Part shown: one piece after another, positions 22,987 to 31,568 of the stretch
Layout: every line of letters starts with the position of its first letter
How positions within the stretch are numbered: position 1 is the stretch's first letter
The notes under the pieces: generated by a model
What the model was told of the DNA's origin: nothing
The model's input: only the letters and a program-made list of their open reading frames with translations
The model's database searches: none
Translations under genes and position numbers: made by a program
Origin: Aestuariivirga litoralis
Lineage (GTDB): Bacteria; Pseudomonadota; Alphaproteobacteria; Rhizobiales; Aestuariivirgaceae
Assembly: GCF_015714715.1 (NCBI RefSeq)
Contig: NZ_WAHS01000003.1
Location: forward strand, 1 to 33,152
Reading direction: 5' to 3'
Length of the DNA: 33,152 nt

Positions 22987-23873
22987 GCCACCTCCGGGTG
23001 GTTGCGAAGCGCGCGGCGTTCCTTGCGTTCCCATGTCTCGATGAGAAACAATGAGAGCGAGCTGGCAGAATGAAGGGCCAAGCGAGCGATCCGCGGGTCA
23101 ATCCGCTTGAATCCTTTCTCGCGGCCGTGCGCGTCACCACCATGGGTGCGGAGGGCGCCGACGCCCTTGGCAACAGAGGTCAAGCCGCTGAGGATCTGGC
23201 GCACATCCTGCTGGATCTCGGAAGGCACGCCGGCTTTTCCGGCAGACAAGCCCAAAGGCTCCTGCACGGCGCGCATCAGCCCGTCGATGTCTTTCTTTGC
23301 CGGCAAATCGAGGTGAAGCTCAATCAGCACGGAGCGGCAAACCGCTTCGACAATGGAACAAGCGGCCGTCACGGCATCTTCAGGATCGGTCTCAACGCTT
23401 GCCAGCGCACGCTGGATCTCATGCTGGACCGTATCGAAGTCGAGCTTGGTCACCTTCGATGCAAAGGCAGAGACCGTGAGACCGGGATCGCCCTGCTTGT
23501 CGAGCTGGGCCTTTCCGTTGGCAATCGAGAGCAGATAGCCTTCCGCTTCAAGAACGCGGTTGAGATAGTCATGGACCGCCTGGGTCTTGGCCGGCTCATT
23601 GATATATGTTCGCGGATCCGCAACGTGCAGGATAATGCGCTTGAAAATCTTGTCGGCTTCCTTGTCGAAAGAGAGGAGCTGCAAGTGCTCGACCGTCGCC
23701 GGCACGCGCGATCTCCCGCCAATCTCGAACCGCTGGCCAAGCTCGGCAAAGAATTTCTCGATCTTGTAGCCGGAGCGATAAATACCGATCGACGGGGTAG
23801 GGTCGTTCTGGGAGCCTCCCGTAATCACTTCGGCCAAGGCATTGATGACGTAGCTGCTGGAAAGGTCGCTCAT
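22983..23873 (-). CDS. Abortive-infection family protein with C-terminal HEPN (Abi_C)
   Basis: The 296-residue protein has a C-terminal half (about residues 160-285) that fits the Abi_C domain known from AbiJ-type proteins: DPEDAVTAACSIVEAVCRSVL, then a motif R242-THGGDA-H249 (R-x6-H), the RNase motif of HEPN domains. The N-terminal 150 residues are of unknown type and may sense or regulate. HEPN effectors cut RNA and halt growth when activated, often by phage. It overlaps genes on both sides by 4 nt. The family call is firm for the C-terminus; the activity is inferred. Confidence 0.82.
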   Translation of the reverse strand: MSDLSSSYVINALAEVITGGSQNDPTPSIGIYRSGYKIEKFFAELGQRFEIGGRSRVPATVEHLQLLSFDKEADKIFKRIILHVADPRTYINEPAKTQAVHDYLNRVLEAEGYLLSIANGKAQLDKQGDPGLTVSAFASKVTKLDFDTVQHEIQRALASVETDPEDAVTAACSIVEAVCRSVLIELHLDLPAKKDIDGLMRAVQEPLGLSAGKAGVPSEIQQDVRQILSGLTSVAKGVGALRTHGGDAHGREKGFKRIDPRIARLALHSASSLSLFLIETWERKERRALRNHPEVA

Positions 23874-24229
23874 GGAAGCCCCAGCTGCTTCTTCATTTCA
23901 GCCTTTGCGATCTCCCATATAAATCCGATGCCGACGCTGGCAACAGACTTGGCGCGATCCTTGGTGTTCCGCCAAATCGCAGGGTCGCGGATGGTGTCGA
24001 GAAATTCATGGCCATTCCAAGTCATGCGCATAACCATGACATCACGTCCGTCATGGGATGAGGCATCCAGGACATCGATCATGCCGGCTTCCGCCAGCAT
24101 GAAGAGATGTTCGACCACTTCGGTCCTGGCATGGCCTGGGGCCTCAACTTTGACCACGTGGCCTGACCCGTCGTCATTTTTCTCGATTTCGAGAAGCAGA
24201 TCGCGGATCAGATCCATGTCACGTTTCAT
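23870..24229 (-). CDS. DUF2513-family protein
   Basis: The 119-residue protein starts MKRDMDLIRDLLLEIE and ends with a GHEFLDTIRDPAIW...TKDRAKSVASVG...EIAKAEMKKQLGL pattern characteristic of DUF2513. The N-terminal 75 residues look like a winged helix (helices, a turn and a beta wing with TWNGHEF at its end), so it may bind DNA or a partner. The ATG at 24229 overlaps the previous stop by 1 nt and its stop overlaps the Abi_C start, suggesting fixed stoichiometry. A role as regulator or antitoxin of the HEPN protein is plausible but unproven. Confidence 0.85.
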   Translation of the reverse strand: MKRDMDLIRDLLLEIEKNDDGSGHVVKVEAPGHARTEVVEHLFMLAEAGMIDVLDASSHDGRDVMVMRMTWNGHEFLDTIRDPAIWRNTKDRAKSVASVGIGFIWEIAKAEMKKQLGLP

Positions 24230-24555
24230 CAAAACGTCTCCGGAGGCGGAAAGTCGTGATATCCGGCATACATCACGTAGCCGACGTAGCCCACAAATGG
24301 CACGTAGCCCGTGCGGTTCGCAGGCGGGGCGTAGCTGGGCCGGCGAGCCTTGCTGGCGCCGCGCTGGGTGATCAGTCGGTCATTCATGATCTCGCCCAAA
24401 TAGTCGCCGTGGCGATCGAAGATCTCGTTGCCATCGAAGCGGCCGACATGGTGGCCGTGATGTGTCCACAGGTCATCGCCCTCGCGATAACCGAAACAGG
24501 TGCCGCTCCAGGTCCAAATCCAGTGCATGCCTTTGGGTGGGTTTCTATAGGACAT
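24229..24555 (-). CDS. 4-fold beta flower-like protein
   Basis: The 108-residue protein consists of short aromatic, glycine-rich strands: W-SGTCFGY, LWTHHGHHVGRF, EIFDRHGDYLGEI and DRLI, ending with a YVMYAGYHDFP motif. This repeated pattern recalls the small 4-fold beta flower family. The ATG at 24555 was chosen; a GTG at 24570 is possible. It begins the coupled four-gene unit with DUF2513, Abi_C and recombinase genes. No enzymatic motif is visible. It may be a binding or sensing component. Confidence 0.7.
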   Translation of the reverse strand: MSYRNPPKGMHWIWTWSGTCFGYREGDDLWTHHGHHVGRFDGNEIFDRHGDYLGEIMNDRLITQRGASKARRPSYAPPANRTGYVPFVGYVGYVMYAGYHDFPPPETF

Positions 24556-24633
24556 AAAGGATATTATCACATATAGCCGAGCACCGACAAGCGCACCTGG
24601 TGATTTAATTCGTGAAACGGTCTGTGAAGCTCT

Positions 24634-26883
24634 TTAGTAGGATCCGACGATGCGCTGAACCTTCTTGCACTGGGCTCTCAGCGCGCTTGGGTCTGTTACC
24701 GTCGCGCCGCCGTGCATGTTCGGACGCGTGTATTCATTGAGGGCATCAATATCGTCTACGTCGCCAAAAAGGGGATCGCTAGAACCTGCCGCACGTATGC
24801 TCGCAGCCATGTCGCTGAGAAAGGTCCTTGCTGGGAAGCGGCCAGGGAAGCGGTTCATGATAAAATCTTCCATGAAGGGCCGCACCTCCTGGTGAATCGA
24901 GGAATGGGTAGCTCCGCTTAGAAGGGACCCGTGCTTTGCGTATTCCAAAATAGTCTCGGCCTGTCGGATATAGATTGTCTTCAATTCATTCGACGAGGAC
25001 CAGCTCCTGAGGTCGCCATTGCCGGCATCGTCGCAGGTGATCTGGTAAGTGCTGGTTTCATTCTGGGGAGCGTCGCGCTCAATCATTTGCAAGAAGCGAG
25101 GATCGTGGGAGAGCACGATGGTCTGACAGGCCTGGGATGCGATCGCACGAATCCGGCTCGTCGTCTCAAATTGGCGATTTATGTCCTGGCTACTGAACGG
25201 ATCGTCTAGCACGACAATCGCGTCGCTTAGCTTGGGATCGGCGGTTACCTGAGCAATGAAGAACGCAAGCGCCAAAGTGGTCTTGTCACCTGTGCTCAGG
25301 ACAGTCTTAAAGCTGGGTTCGTTCGGTGATTTTTCGCCGGCCTTAATTTTGTGCGACCCCACCGCGATGGCAAAATCCGTGTTGGGCTCACGCCCGACAT
25401 AAGAGGCTTTGGCATCGACTATAGAGAAGTTGGCTCCAAAATCCGATAGCAGTTTATTTATGGTAGTCTGACGCGCACTCATTGTCGTCAGTGAGTACTG
25501 GGTGAGAGCCTCCTGCGCCGTCTTCTTTTCCTTCTCTAAGTCGCCGCGTCGAATTTCTGATTGCCTGTAGTCCTCGGCCGCCGTCTTCACGGGCTCCTCA
25601 GACTTCGCCTTTAGAGCAAGCCAACTGTCGTGGATCTGAGATGCTACCTTCGGGTCTGCTCCGGGGGTCGCCTTCACCGTGTCAATGGCGGACAAGCAGG
25701 CGGAAACCGCTGCGTTGTAGTTTGCTATGATCTGGAATGCCTTGCCGAACTTTTCTTCGTTCGGAGCCAGGTCAATCAACGAAAGGGGGTTCTCTAGTTT
25801 CTTTGCGTAAAGGGATTTGAGGTCGGTTAGTGTCTGAATGCACTCCGCCAGTTCTTCCGGCGATATCCACATTTTGGCTGGCAACTCGCACACCGATGAC
25901 CAGAACGTAACGTCAGCAGCATTAGTAGCGAGAAGGGACGACAGTGCGGCGCCTGCTTCGCCAAATCCGGTGTCCAGCTGCACCAGGTTTACATCCCTAT
26001 CACGAATTAGCTGCGCAAAAGCCTCACTAAAATAGGCATCGTATGCGGAAATGATTTCGGAGCTTTTGAGAGACTGGGCGCAAAAGGGACACGCATCGTC
26101 ATGGATGTGTTCGATGCCGAATTTCAGCCACGGGATGCCACGATTGCCGAAGGAATGGCTTTCAATTTGGTGTCGGACTTTTGCAGCAGCATCGGCGCTC
26201 ACAGATGACAGGGTGCGAGCCAGAACTTCACGGTGTACGTCAAGAGTGCCTACAGCAATTAACTTTGGTGACGGCTTCAGTTTGACCGTTGCCGTATTGC
26301 GAGCCAACTCCAGCTTCTTCCCTGTCTCAATGATGGTCTGGTCGATAGTAGATGGAATTGCCTTGGAGCAAAAATCACTCATTTTATCCATAGCGACGAC
26401 AGGCAATTTTGCCCTGATTATTGCGGCCGCTGTTTTCATCTTAGCGTCTAAGTCACGCTGCTCCTGGTCGAGAGCAACAATCTTTTGAGCCATGGCGACA
26501 CCTGCATCGCCCAGAACGACTGGCAACAGACTTCGCTTGTTCTGTGTCGTTACACTCTCCCCGATGTGAAGGTTCTGCAGAACGAAGTCTTGATCGAAGA
26601 CGTAGATTTTGCCGGGGCAGGCGGTCCAGCTACCGCTTGAAAAGCCGTAATGGCCACTTTTCCATGTCAGTTGGATCTTGGAGGGGTTTACAGCCCCCAG
26701 CCGGCGCCGGGCGCTAATGTGGTCTGGGTTCTGGTCCGTTGCAGAACGCAGGACAGCGCATACCGTGCTTTTCCCGTATCCATTTCGAGCGAAGATGAGA
26801 GACAGGCGATGGAATTGCGGGGCCTTGTGTTTTAAAACGACAAAGCGGCCGATCTCTTCAACGCTGTCGATTTTCAGCAGCAT
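24634..26883 (-). CDS. RloC/PrrC-like AAA_13 ATPase (candidate anticodon-nuclease-type effector)
   Basis: The 749-residue protein is of the SMC/Rad50-like AAA_13 group. Walker A RNGYGKST is at residues 33-40, a CPFC zinc-hook-like motif at 265-268 lies within helical arms (about 135-475), the ABC signature LSTGDKT at 529-535, Walker B AIVVLDD at 555-561 and the switch histidine H593. The C-terminal domain has R668-x3-E672 and H724, which resemble the Arg-x3-Glu...His arrangement of the PrrC/RloC anticodon nuclease site; this is inference. RloC proteins cut tRNA on DNA damage. It starts 2 nt after the DUF2130 stop and next to a restriction system, mirroring the PrrC-type I restriction link. 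Confidence 0.85.
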   Translation of the reverse strand: MLLKIDSVEEIGRFVVLKHKAPQFHRLSLIFARNGYGKSTVCAVLRSATDQNPDHISARRRLGAVNPSKIQLTWKSGHYGFSSGSWTACPGKIYVFDQDFVLQNLHIGESVTTQNKRSLLPVVLGDAGVAMAQKIVALDQEQRDLDAKMKTAAAIIRAKLPVVAMDKMSDFCSKAIPSTIDQTIIETGKKLELARNTATVKLKPSPKLIAVGTLDVHREVLARTLSSVSADAAAKVRHQIESHSFGNRGIPWLKFGIEHIHDDACPFCAQSLKSSEIISAYDAYFSEAFAQLIRDRDVNLVQLDTGFGEAGAALSSLLATNAADVTFWSSVCELPAKMWISPEELAECIQTLTDLKSLYAKKLENPLSLIDLAPNEEKFGKAFQIIANYNAAVSACLSAIDTVKATPGADPKVASQIHDSWLALKAKSEEPVKTAAEDYRQSEIRRGDLEKEKKTAQEALTQYSLTTMSARQTTINKLLSDFGANFSIVDAKASYVGREPNTDFAIAVGSHKIKAGEKSPNEPSFKTVLSTGDKTTLALAFFIAQVTADPKLSDAIVVLDDPFSSQDINRQFETTSRIRAIASQACQTIVLSHDPRFLQMIERDAPQNETSTYQITCDDAGNGDLRSWSSSNELKTIYIRQAETILEYAKHGSLLSGATHSSIHQEVRPFMEDFIMNRFPGRFPARTFLSDMAASIRAAGSSDPLFGDVDDIDALNEYTRPNMHGGATVTDPSALRAQCKKVQRIVGSY

Positions 26884-26885
26884 GG

Positions 26886-28202
26886 CTAAAACGCCTCTTG
26901 GGATTTAGCTTCAATGGCGAAAACATCGAGGCTCTCGATCTCCTGCAGGGCTCTGCCCGCGATGCCTTGAAGATCCCCATACATTCCCACCGTGGACTCT
27001 ATCACCCCGCGAATTTGCTCCTCGCGTTTTGCCCAGAGGCGGGTGGTTGCTTTCCGCTCGCGCTCCAAATCCGCCTGCATGTCGCTGAAGCGCTCAACAA
27101 TGGCTTCGATGCGGTGCCGGAACCTCGGCCCCGTCAGATACTGGTAAACTAACTCCATTTTCGTCTGCTGTCCCTCCGAAGCCTGACGGGCACTTGCCAG
27201 CTCGATCAGTGTCTGGCGCAATGCAAGGGCGACAGGGACCATGCAGCGCGGCTCGGTGACCCAGACCCCATCAACATGGTCAAAAGTCTCCACACCCTTC
27301 GGCAGTGAGCTGGATACGATCAGGGCAAGCTCGGCCTTGGCCGTTCTTTGATCTTCTCGAAGTTTGGGCAGCCAAGTGTCGCTCCAATTTTTGGTGCGCT
27401 TCGATTCCCACAGTATAGTACCGCAAATCTGGCCGGACGGCCCAACCACACGATGAAGCACGTCGCCACCAAATTCACCCTTGGGTACAGGCTCTATGAT
27501 ATCCCGAGGGAACTTTGAGCGTAATACTGCTTCGAGCTCTATTTCGAAGGCCTCACCTTGCAGCTGCTGAGAACCTTGTTCCGCTTTACGTCGGAGCTCC
27601 TCGATCTGCCGCTGCATAGAAGCAATCTGCTCTTCCTTTTCAGTCACCTTGAGTTTTAAGCCTTCTTCGGCTTCTTGCCTGGCTTTATGGCGCACCGAAA
27701 CCAAGGATTCCTGCACCTTCTTCTCCACGGTCACTTCTAACTCTCGTCGTGCATCATCCAGCTCACGCTGCTTTTTCATCAGATCCGCTTGGACCTTCTG
27801 GGCTTCACCAAGCTTTTCATCCTTGTCGGCCACTATCTTTTGTAACTCTGCGACCTCTTTTACGCGCTGATCTAAATCGGAACCCAATGCCATGCGGGCC
27901 TTCTTTGCCTCCTCAGTAGCGATCCTTTCGCGCTCTAACTTCAATCGTGCGGCCACTTCATCGGCCACCGCTGCCTTTGATTTTTCGACCGCTTCCAGCT
28001 GTTCGCGGACAAAGGCTTCGCGCTTCTGAATTTCCTGATCTTTCAGGGCTAATCGCTGATCAAATTGGTGTCGCGTCTGCTCAATCATAGGCGCGGCAAG
28101 AGATTCCGTAAGCTTCATCTCGTGATGGCAATTAGGGCACGTAATGGTTGGCTCGTTGTTCGAGCAGCTTTTATCTTCATTCAGGACGTGTTTTTCAGTC
28201 AT
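26886..28202 (-). CDS. DUF2130 protein: coiled coil plus PD-(D/E)xK-like nuclease domain
   Basis: The 438-residue protein has an N-terminal CPNC zinc knuckle (C22, C25), a long coiled coil (about residues 45-215) and the DUF2130 domain. The last shows a restriction-endonuclease-like core: E220/E223 in a helix, D247 in FGGDVLH and E266-S-K268 in LWESKRTKNW. A nuclease activity is therefore likely but not proven for the family. It is transcribed from its own promoter (28256-28283) and is followed after 2 nt by the AAA_13 ATPase gene, so both probably work together on DNA ends. Confidence 0.9.
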   Translation of the reverse strand: MTEKHVLNEDKSCSNNEPTITCPNCHHEMKLTESLAAPMIEQTRHQFDQRLALKDQEIQKREAFVREQLEAVEKSKAAVADEVAARLKLERERIATEEAKKARMALGSDLDQRVKEVAELQKIVADKDEKLGEAQKVQADLMKKQRELDDARRELEVTVEKKVQESLVSVRHKARQEAEEGLKLKVTEKEEQIASMQRQIEELRRKAEQGSQQLQGEAFEIELEAVLRSKFPRDIIEPVPKGEFGGDVLHRVVGPSGQICGTILWESKRTKNWSDTWLPKLREDQRTAKAELALIVSSSLPKGVETFDHVDGVWVTEPRCMVPVALALRQTLIELASARQASEGQQTKMELVYQYLTGPRFRHRIEAIVERFSDMQADLERERKATTRLWAKREEQIRGVIESTVGMYGDLQGIAGRALQEIESLDVFAIEAKSQEAF

Positions 28203-28227
28203 GGCGAACTCCCAAATATCCCATTCG

Positions 28228-28243
28228 CATAAGATATCTTATG
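28228..28243. promoter_or_regulatory. Perfect 16-bp palindromic operator
   Basis: CATAAGATATCTTATG is a perfect palindrome located just downstream of the predicted transcription start of the DUF2130-AAA_13 unit, where a bound repressor would block transcription. No repressor gene is in the unit. Confidence 0.65.
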
Positions 28244-28255
28244 GAATATTTTCAT

Positions 28256-28283
28256 ACTATAGGCCAAAATACCTTTATGTCAA
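28256..28283 (-). promoter_or_regulatory. Sigma-70-type promoter of the DUF2130-AAA_13 unit
   Basis: TTGACA (28283-28278) is an exact -35 match. After 16 bases comes TATAGT (28261-28256), one mismatch from TATAAT. It is the best housekeeping promoter seen in the window. Confidence 0.75.
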
Positions 28284-28312
28284 AAGCGCTCTAAACTCGG
28301 TGATTATTTCCA

Positions 28313-29521
28313 TCAGCTCTTCGCTTTCAGTGTCGCTGATGCTGGGTCGTAAACATAATTCACAATACTGGAGTTCTTAATGCGTTCGACCGCCTCATCG
28401 ATAATGAAGATGGGCACCAAGAACCATTCGCGCGGCACAATCGGCCGGCCTAAACGGTCTATGATCTCGATCTCCAGACGCGCAGGATCGAAAACGCGAT
28501 GAATTAGGTTCTCTAATTTTGCACGGCTAATGTTGAAAAGCTGATAAGTCGCGACAACTTCCACGTCGGCCAGAAGATAGGTGGTTTGCTGGTTTGCGCC
28601 GGCGATGCGCTTTTCTACACTGCCACTTGTCACGCCGATTTTATGAACGAGCTCGCGGTTGGCCTTCACAAGGGGATGGTCTGATTTGCTGCGAAGCACA
28701 TAAATCGTGCCGCTGGCTTGATCGTCTTCGTCCAGCTCTTCACTAAACAGTGGCCCCGCAGTCGGCTCTGAAATACGCCGTCCAGCCTCGTCCTTGTAAA
28801 GGGCGCGCTGTAAGGAGCGCAAAAGTAGATTGCTCTCAGTTCCGTTCGAGTAGATCACACGGAGGCGTGCGTCGTATTCGCCATTGGGGGCCTTAATCGG
28901 CTCACCAACGTCGGCGACATAGGCGGTCTGGCCATTCAAGATAAAGAAGTTACCCTGGGCGATGTCCGCTTTTAAAAATCCTGCGTCTCGACGGAACTGC
29001 TGGGAAATACGCACACCGTCTTTCAGCTCACGTTGCATTTTCTCAAACAGCGGACGGAAACTCTCGAAGTCCTCGCACTTCTGGCGGTTAGCAATTTCCT
29101 CAGCCTCGCGTTTGTCGCTCGCAGACCGGACATGCTTCAACTCTGTCAATTCGTGTGTAGGGGTCTCGGCGCCGAGCTCGGCCAAAAGAGCATCGTCGTC
29201 CAAATCAACTGGGTTAGGGCCTTTAGCGGCCGTGGCATGTCCTGCTAAGAGGCTCTGGGTATCGAAAGGCTCCAGAAGAGCACGGCAATCAGCCAGATCG
29301 CGTAAGCGGTCTAATCTGACCGCATACAGCCGCTCAAAGATATCCCCCTCCTCGCTGTGCTGTGGCGACCGACCATGCTTCTCAACAAAGCGCTGGATTT
29401 CCTCAAACCCAGCGATGATCCGCTCTTCACGGGCTGAGCGCCCGCCAGAAGGCTTTGCATCAGGTTCTATGCCCAACTCGTCCAGCAGGGCAGCATCTTC
29501 ATCAGTAAAGGTCTTAATCAC
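28313..29521 (-). CDS. GIY-YIG nuclease-domain protein
   Basis: The 402-residue protein has a C-terminal GIY-YIG domain (about residues 275-380): TIYVLRS, HKIGVTSGSVEKRI with the conserved arginine, and LENLIHRVF with the catalytic glutamate. The N-terminal 270 residues are charged and of unknown fold. The GTG at 29521 was chosen because GGAGG lies 6 nt upstream and the start overlaps the helicase stop; an upstream in-frame ATG lies deep in the helicase gene. It is the third gene of the methyltransferase-helicase-nuclease unit and is the probable cutting subunit, since the methyltransferase lacks a nuclease motif. Confidence 0.88.
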   Translation of the reverse strand: MIKTFTDEDAALLDELGIEPDAKPSGGRSAREERIIAGFEEIQRFVEKHGRSPQHSEEGDIFERLYAVRLDRLRDLADCRALLEPFDTQSLLAGHATAAKGPNPVDLDDDALLAELGAETPTHELTELKHVRSASDKREAEEIANRQKCEDFESFRPLFEKMQRELKDGVRISQQFRRDAGFLKADIAQGNFFILNGQTAYVADVGEPIKAPNGEYDARLRVIYSNGTESNLLLRSLQRALYKDEAGRRISEPTAGPLFSEELDEDDQASGTIYVLRSKSDHPLVKANRELVHKIGVTSGSVEKRIAGANQQTTYLLADVEVVATYQLFNISRAKLENLIHRVFDPARLEIEIIDRLGRPIVPREWFLVPIFIIDEAVERIKNSSIVNYVYDPASATLKAKS

Positions 29522-31568
29522 GGGCGGCCTCCGTGCGCATCCTTTGCAGATAGGCCACACCTTCGGCCATACGCTTTTCCCAGGCATCGACGGCCGTGAT
29601 TGACGGGGCTCTGCCGCGATCGTGCTTGAACTTTAGGGCGCGCTTGGCCAAATCTCGCGCTTCTTCGACTGTCATTGTCACGCGTTTTGCGCTGATAATG
29701 GCCTGCACCTGCCGCAAGCTTTCTTCGCTCATAGTTTTTGCCAAGATTTCATATGCTGTCCCAAAGGGATTAATATGATCAATCAGGTCAATATCTAGAT
29801 CACGCACATCCATCGCGTATTTACGCACGCCGTCCACAAAGGCGGTATTGGCGGTTTCGGTGCTGCCGCCGGCTACAATGACCTCTTTTGCCTTTTGGGT
29901 GAGATTGATGGCGGCAATAGCGTGCTGCCGGATCGCTTCCTGGTCCTCCTCTGCTAACTCCGGGTAGCGCTCCTTGATGATCTTGCCCATGCGCAACTGG
30001 GTCAGCTCTTCTGACACCACTTCAGGGTCAAATAAGCCGCGCTCTATCGTCGGTTTATCCTGAACAAAGGCCGCAATTACCTCGTTCAAATCTTGCTGGC
30101 ATATACGGGTTGCTTCTTCACTCTTGGGTTGGGCCAAACCCTTTATTTCTATTTGAATCTTGCCTGTTTCTTCATTGAAACCGACATTGCATATATTCGG
30201 ATCATAGCCGCCTTCGCCATAATCAAATCCCGGTGTGGGCCCCGTGCCGGGGTTTTTAGGCGTGAACTCAAAACGTGGGGCCAGCACCTGCTCCATTAGC
30301 AAGCTGGCAGCTATCGCCTTCAACGTGTCATTGACGGCCTCGGTTACTGCCTGTTCGCTTGCATCGGGCTCTGCAATTAGATTGGTAAAGCGCGCGCGCA
30401 GCTTGCCTGGCGCATCTCGTGTGGCTCGTCCAATGATCTGCACAATCTCAGTAAGGCTAGAGCGATATCCTATGGTCAGCGCATGCTCGCACCAAATCCA
30501 GTCAAAGCCTTCTTTGGCCATGCCCAGGGCAATGATCATATCGACGTGATCGCGGTTCTGTTTTTGCGCCGGGTCTTTCAGCGCCGCTGCAACACGCTCA
30601 CGTTTGGTTGCATCATCGTTGACCAGATCAGCAATACGCAGTGTCCGCCCTTCGGCTGTCTTCACCAACTGAAAACCCGTTGCCGGATCAGTGCCCTCCC
30701 ACGTTCCAAGCGCCCGCATGATATCTTCGACCTGAGTGTTTTTGTCAGCCGGCGTTTCGCGAGCATTGACATTCGGAATATGAATAATCGTCTTCTCAGC
30801 TGGGTCGAGTACCTTCAAAATATCGTCGACGTAGGAACCGGCATAGAAGGAGTATCCGATATCCAGATTTTTTAGGTATCGGTAACCGTTCAGCTGCTCA
30901 TAATACGTGTAGGTGACGGTATCGAACTTGGCCTCGTCCTCAGGCGTCATCACGGCCACAGCGTCGCCTCGGAAATAGGAACCAGTCATGGCGATGATGT
31001 GCACTTTGTCACGAGCCATAAACTGGCCCAGTTGTTGCCCCAGCCGGCTATCAGGATTTGCGGATACGTGATGGAACTCGTCGATAGCAATCAGCCTGTC
31101 ATCGAAAACCTCTACTCCGAACTTTTCTACGGCAAAGCGAAAGGTCGCATGGGTGCATACCAGCACCTTGTCGTCGCTGGCCAAAAAGGCTTGAACGGAA
31201 TTTACTTTGCCCCCGTTGTCGTCGCCGGGGGCGTTGCACAGGTTCCATTTGGGCGTCACCGTCCAGTCAGCCCAAAAGCCATGCTCTGTCAGCTTTTCAT
31301 CGGCGAAACTCGAACCAATAGACTTTTCCGGCACCACAATGATGGCTTGCTTCACGCCCTGGTTCTGGAGCTTGTCGAGTGCGATGAACATGAGCGCCCG
31401 GCTCTTGCCGGATGCCGGCGGGGATTTAATAAGCAGATACTGCTCACCACGCTTCTCATAGGCACGCTCCTGCATGGGGCGCATACCAAACTCGTTGGCG
31501 GCAGTCGAACTCCCGGTTCGAGCATAAGATACCGAAACTGATGGAACATGGGTAATTGGAGGGCTCAT
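29514..31568 (-). CDS. SF2 DEAD/DEAH-type helicase/translocase
   Basis: The 684-residue protein has superfamily 2 motifs: Walker A PPASGKS (residues 50-56), DEFH box (163-166), MTGS (194-197) and QIIGRATR (about 378-385). The C-terminal 250 residues have no motif I can name. The start ATG overlaps the methyltransferase stop (ATGA) and the stop overlaps the GIY-YIG start. In the related three-gene systems the helicase would translocate on DNA from unmethylated sites to activate cleavage; that is inference from family context. Confidence 0.92.
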   Translation of the reverse strand: MSPPITHVPSVSVSYARTGSSTAANEFGMRPMQERAYEKRGEQYLLIKSPPASGKSRALMFIALDKLQNQGVKQAIIVVPEKSIGSSFADEKLTEHGFWADWTVTPKWNLCNAPGDDNGGKVNSVQAFLASDDKVLVCTHATFRFAVEKFGVEVFDDRLIAIDEFHHVSANPDSRLGQQLGQFMARDKVHIIAMTGSYFRGDAVAVMTPEDEAKFDTVTYTYYEQLNGYRYLKNLDIGYSFYAGSYVDDILKVLDPAEKTIIHIPNVNARETPADKNTQVEDIMRALGTWEGTDPATGFQLVKTAEGRTLRIADLVNDDATKRERVAAALKDPAQKQNRDHVDMIIALGMAKEGFDWIWCEHALTIGYRSSLTEIVQIIGRATRDAPGKLRARFTNLIAEPDASEQAVTEAVNDTLKAIAASLLMEQVLAPRFEFTPKNPGTGPTPGFDYGEGGYDPNICNVGFNEETGKIQIEIKGLAQPKSEEATRICQQDLNEVIAAFVQDKPTIERGLFDPEVVSEELTQLRMGKIIKERYPELAEEDQEAIRQHAIAAINLTQKAKEVIVAGGSTETANTAFVDGVRKYAMDVRDLDIDLIDHINPFGTAYEILAKTMSEESLRQVQAIISAKRVTMTVEEARDLAKRALKFKHDRGRAPSITAVDAWEKRMAEGVAYLQRMRTEAARD

